From NCBI RefSeq assembly GCF_016616425.1, contig NZ_CP067101.1, forward strand, positions 3,658,001 to 3,722,000: a DNA stretch of 64,000 nucleotides, given 5' to 3'. The stretch comes from Bradyrhizobium diazoefficiens (GTDB lineage Bacteria > Pseudomonadota > Alphaproteobacteria > Rhizobiales > Xanthobacteraceae). The translations under genes and the position numbers were made by a program. Below, piece after piece: positions 61,941 through 64,000 of the stretch. Within the stretch, counting starts at the first letter, position 1, and each line of letters starts with the position of its first letter. The notes under the pieces are model-generated. The model had not been told where the DNA came from and did no database searches. It was given only the letters and a program-made list of their open reading frames with translations.

Positions 61941-62696
61941 GTCGCCGATCACGAACATGCGTTCGAGCGCGAGGACGAGGCCGTAGAGCGCGACCCCGAG
62001 CAGCGTCAGCAGCACCACCGCCATCACCATCGCGGGCGTGTCGAGCGACGATTGCACCTGGATCATGAGGTAGCCGAGCCCGCGCTCTGAGGCGATGAAC
62101 TCGCCGACAATGGCGCCGGCGACCGCCAGGATGGCGCCGACTTTCATGCCGGAGAACACATAAGGCAGCGATCCCGGCAACTGGATCTTGCGGAACAGCG
62201 TCCAGCGCGAGCCGCGCAGGGATTTGACGAGATCGAGCAGATCCGGCTCGACCTCGCGCAAGCCGCGCGCGGTGGTGAGCAGGATCGGAAAGAAGCAGAT
62301 GCTGAATGCGATCAGGATGTTGGGAACGATGCCGTACGAGAACCAGACGATGAAGAGCGGGCCGAGTGCGACCTTCGGGATCATGTTCAGCGTCACGAAC
62401 AGCGGCAGCAGCATGAGGCTCAGCAGCGGCGCCCAGCTGAAGATCACGGCCAGCGCCACGCCGACGAAGGCACCGAGCGCGAAGCCGCCGAGGACCTCGA
62501 TCGCCGTCACCAGCGTGTTGGCGCCCCAGGCATAGCCTGTGGTTCCCAGCGTCCGCACCGTCGCCAGCGGCGAGGGCAGGATGAATTTCGGAACGTGGAA
62601 GGCATCGACCGCGACCTGCCAGAGCACGAGCACGGCGAGGTGCACGATCAGGATGATCGCAAAGGTGCGCGCAGTGCGTGCCCGGTCGGCTGCCAC
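61926..62696 (-). CDS. ABC transporter permease, SsuC/ThiX type
   Basis: 256 aa, GTG start at 62696 preceded by AGGAAG. Six hydrophobic segments, starting TFAIILIVHLAVLVLWQVAV. The cytoplasmic loop with the conserved EAA-like glycine is VEPDLLDLVKSLRGSRWTLF followed by KIQLPGSLPYVFSGMKVG, characteristic of the nitrate/sulfonate/thiamine-precursor class of permeases. It is the first gene after the regulator and directly downstream of a candidate operator. Confidence 0.92.
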   Translation of the reverse strand: MAADRARTARTFAIILIVHLAVLVLWQVAVDAFHVPKFILPSPLATVRTLGTTGYAWGANTLVTAIEVLGGFALGAFVGVALAVIFSWAPLLSLMLLPLFVTLNMIPKVALGPLFIVWFSYGIVPNILIAFSICFFPILLTTARGLREVEPDLLDLVKSLRGSRWTLFRKIQLPGSLPYVFSGMKVGAILAVAGAIVGEFIASERGLGYLMIQVQSSLDTPAMVMAVVLLTLLGVALYGLVLALERMFVIGDARQT

Positions 62697-62762
62697 GTGG
62701 TACTTCCTGTTGTCCGCGGCCTCGCTGCCACGACCTCAGCCTAACCGGCCCGGAGGAAAGGT

Positions 62763-62778
62763 TCAACCAGTTGGTTGA
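62763..62778. promoter_or_regulatory. Palindromic operator candidate upstream of the permease operon
   Basis: TCAACCAGTTGGTTGA is a perfect 16-bp palindrome that begins right after the TetR stop codon and lies 67 bp before the permease GTG. A related 16-mer sits at 63429-63444, beside the regulator start. Length and symmetry suit a TetR dimer. Confidence 0.65.
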
Positions 62779-63426
62779 TTAGGGCCGGAGCGACTGCAGC
62801 ACCAAATCGGCGACATGCCGGCGGCGGGCGCGCCGTGCGGTGCGGCTCGACAGGTCCTTGCCGAAGATCGCCGACAGCGTCGGCGTGTTGGAGAAGAAGA
62901 AATAGCTGAGGCCCGCAATGGAGATATAGAGCTGGACCGGGTCGATCCCCTTGCGGAACACGCCCGCGCGCACGCCCTCGTTGAGGATGTGCGAAACGCT
63001 TCTGACCAGCGGGGAATGCATCGCTTCCAGCCGCGTCGAGCCGCGGACATGGCGGGCGCCGCCGCGGTTCTCGTCGTTCAAAAGCACGATGAAATCGGGG
63101 TGTGCGGCCAGATGGTCGAACGAGGCTTCGATCAGCCTGCGGATCGCCTTCTCGGGCGGCAGGCCTTCGAGATTGAGCTTGCGCTCCTGCTCGCGAATGT
63201 CCTCATAGACCCATTCGAGCACGGCGAGGTAGAGCGCGTCCTTGTCGCCGAAATAGTGGTAGACGAGCTGCTTGTTGACGCCCGCTCGCTCGGCGATCTC
63301 GTCGACGCGGGCGCCCGCAAAGCCGTGCCGGGCAAATTCCAGGCGCGCCGCCGTGAGCAGCTTGTTGCGGGTGGCGACGGGGTCGCGGCGCTGCGGCACG
63401 GTGTCGCCAGGTCGTTTTGCGGGCAT
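62779..63426 (-). CDS. TetR family regulator, RutR-like
   Basis: 215 aa from ATG 63426 (MPAKRPGDTVPQRRDP); a start seven codons earlier is less likely since it would lie in the operator. The HTH is in residues ~20-65: RNKLLTAARLEFARHGFAGA and VDEIAERAGVNKQLVYHYFG. The effector domain includes HLAAHPDFIVLLNDENRGGA, similar to RutR-type proteins that sense pyrimidines. It is divergent from a binding-protein gene and upstream of the permease operon in the same direction, so it probably controls both. Confidence 0.9.
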   Translation of the reverse strand: MPAKRPGDTVPQRRDPVATRNKLLTAARLEFARHGFAGARVDEIAERAGVNKQLVYHYFGDKDALYLAVLEWVYEDIREQERKLNLEGLPPEKAIRRLIEASFDHLAAHPDFIVLLNDENRGGARHVRGSTRLEAMHSPLVRSVSHILNEGVRAGVFRKGIDPVQLYISIAGLSYFFFSNTPTLSAIFGKDLSSRTARRARRRHVADLVLQSLRP

Positions 63427-63428
63427 TT

Positions 63429-63444
63429 CCAACCAAACAGTTGA
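63429..63444. promoter_or_regulatory. Second operator candidate in the TetR/binding-protein intergenic region
   Basis: Read on the minus strand it is TCAACTGTTTGGTTGG, identical to the palindrome at 62763-62778 in 12 of 16 positions. It lies 3 bp before the TetR start, where a bound repressor would block the regulator's own gene and could affect the divergent binding-protein promoter. Confidence 0.55.
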
Positions 63445-63526
63445 CAAGTTGAGGGCGGGCTTGTTGCATTGGTATCCTCACGAGGGGAGAGCGACAAGCC
63501 GGGTCGCTGGCATGAGGAGAGATGCG

Positions 63527-64000
63527 ATGAAGCGTTTGCAGGCGGCGGGCTCGGCCCTGGTCTTGACTCTGATGCTCGGTGTATCGACGGTGTCCGTGCA
63601 TGCGGGCGAGGCGGTCAACCTGATCCTGAACTGGACGCCGACGGCCGATCACTCGCCGTATTATTTCGCCAAGGCGCAGGGCTGGTACGAGAAGGCCGGC
63701 ATCGACCTCACCATCGAGGTGGGCAAGGGCTCCGGCGTCTCCGCCGCCAAGGTCGGCTCCGGCGGCTCGCCCTTCGGCGTCGCCGATCTCGCCACCATGC
63801 TGGTGGCCAAGGGCAAGGGTGCCGATGCCGTCGCGGTGATGAGCGTCTATGCCAATACCGGGCAGACCTTCTACTGGTTGAAGAGCTATGGCGTGAACGG
63901 GGTGAAGGATTTCCCCGGCCACAAGATCGGCAACCCGCCGGGCGATGCCTCGCGCGTGATGTGGCCGGCCTTCGCCAAGGCTGCGGGCCTTGCGCCCGAC
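63527..64000 (+). CDS. NMT1/THI5-like ABC substrate-binding protein (3' end outside window)
   Basis: 158 N-terminal residues visible; ATG 63527 has GAGGAG 9-10 bp before it. A signal peptide (GSALVLTLMLGVSTVSVHA) precedes LILNWTPTADHSPYYFAKAQ and GWYEKAGIDLTIEVGKGSG, the hallmark of NMT1/THI5-like receptors for thiamine pyrimidine precursors and related small heterocycles or acids. SPFGVADLATMLVA is the second conserved block. Divergent from the TetR gene by 100 bp. It supplies the missing receptor for the permease and ATPase of the neighbouring operon. Confidence 0.9.
   Translation, partial: MKRLQAAGSALVLTLMLGVSTVSVHAGEAVNLILNWTPTADHSPYYFAKAQGWYEKAGIDLTIEVGKGSGVSAAKVGSGGSPFGVADLATMLVAKGKGADAVAVMSVYANTGQTFYWLKSYGVNGVKDFPGHKIGNPPGDASRVMWPAFAKAAGLAPD

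Overview
The window reads as chromosome of a Bradyrhizobium-type alphaproteobacterium (order Rhizobiales). Support comes from the high GC content, the gstI/glnII pair, several small secreted and cytosolic proteins of a kind I associate with Bradyrhizobium, two copies of a ~100-bp palindromic intergenic repeat, a phasin and a chimeric malic enzyme. I saw no rRNA, tRNA, transposase, integrase or CRISPR array. The species assignment is an inference from gene content, not a search result.

Layout. 1-3348 (minus): a Ugp-like glycerol-phosphate ABC importer led by a metallophosphoesterase, cut at the left edge. 3.5-9.5 kb: selO, aspS and maeB. 9.8-15 kb: a DoxX protein and a complete second sugar-type ABC importer (binding protein, ATPase, two permeases). 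15-20.7 kb: envelope and periplasmic proteins (polysaccharide deacetylase, glutathione peroxidase, L,D-transpeptidase, CreA and three small secreted proteins). 20.7-24.3 kb: a MocR regulator divergent from a PNPOx-like protein, then an M20 deacylase. 24.6-27.5 kb: a tryptophan-to-anthranilate operon (formamidase, kynA, kynU). 27.6-31.5 kb: thioesterase, GNAT, DUF2161, SDR and tyrosine phosphatase genes. 31.7-33.6 kb: gstI and glnII, with a clear sigma-54 promoter for glnII. 33.7-36.4 kb: two paralogous two-domain GrlR-like genes around a cytosolic ModA-like protein and a conserved 49-aa protein.

36.6-42.4 kb looks like an accessory islet. It has a phasin, about 1.6 kb of apparently decayed sequence, a secreted NTF2-like protein, a very AT-rich promoter and a 544-aa protein built from about 15 GDAGG/GGNDTF repeats with an RTX-type C-terminus. 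42.5-48 kb holds an ABC-F ATPase, an MBL hydrolase, a broken EamA transporter, a PsiF-like protein, a cupin and an HSL-type esterase. 48.2-50.9 kb is a three-gene c-di-GMP operon (DUF2336, PilZ, HD-GYP). 51-58 kb has AraC, FMN reductase, MCP, DUF1810, Tlde1-type, DUF982-like and orphan TRAP binding-protein genes.

58.2-64 kb is the best candidate for an undescribed pathway. A RutR-like TetR gene is followed by an operon for an ABC permease, an NAD-dependent epimerase/dehydratase, a GNAT, a DapA-family lyase and an ABC ATPase; a divergent NMT1/THI5-type binding protein runs off the right edge. Two related 16-bp sites (12 of 16 bases identical, one a perfect palindrome) lie at the two expected control points. 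The other strong candidates are the GDAGG-repeat protein and the double-domain GrlR locus.
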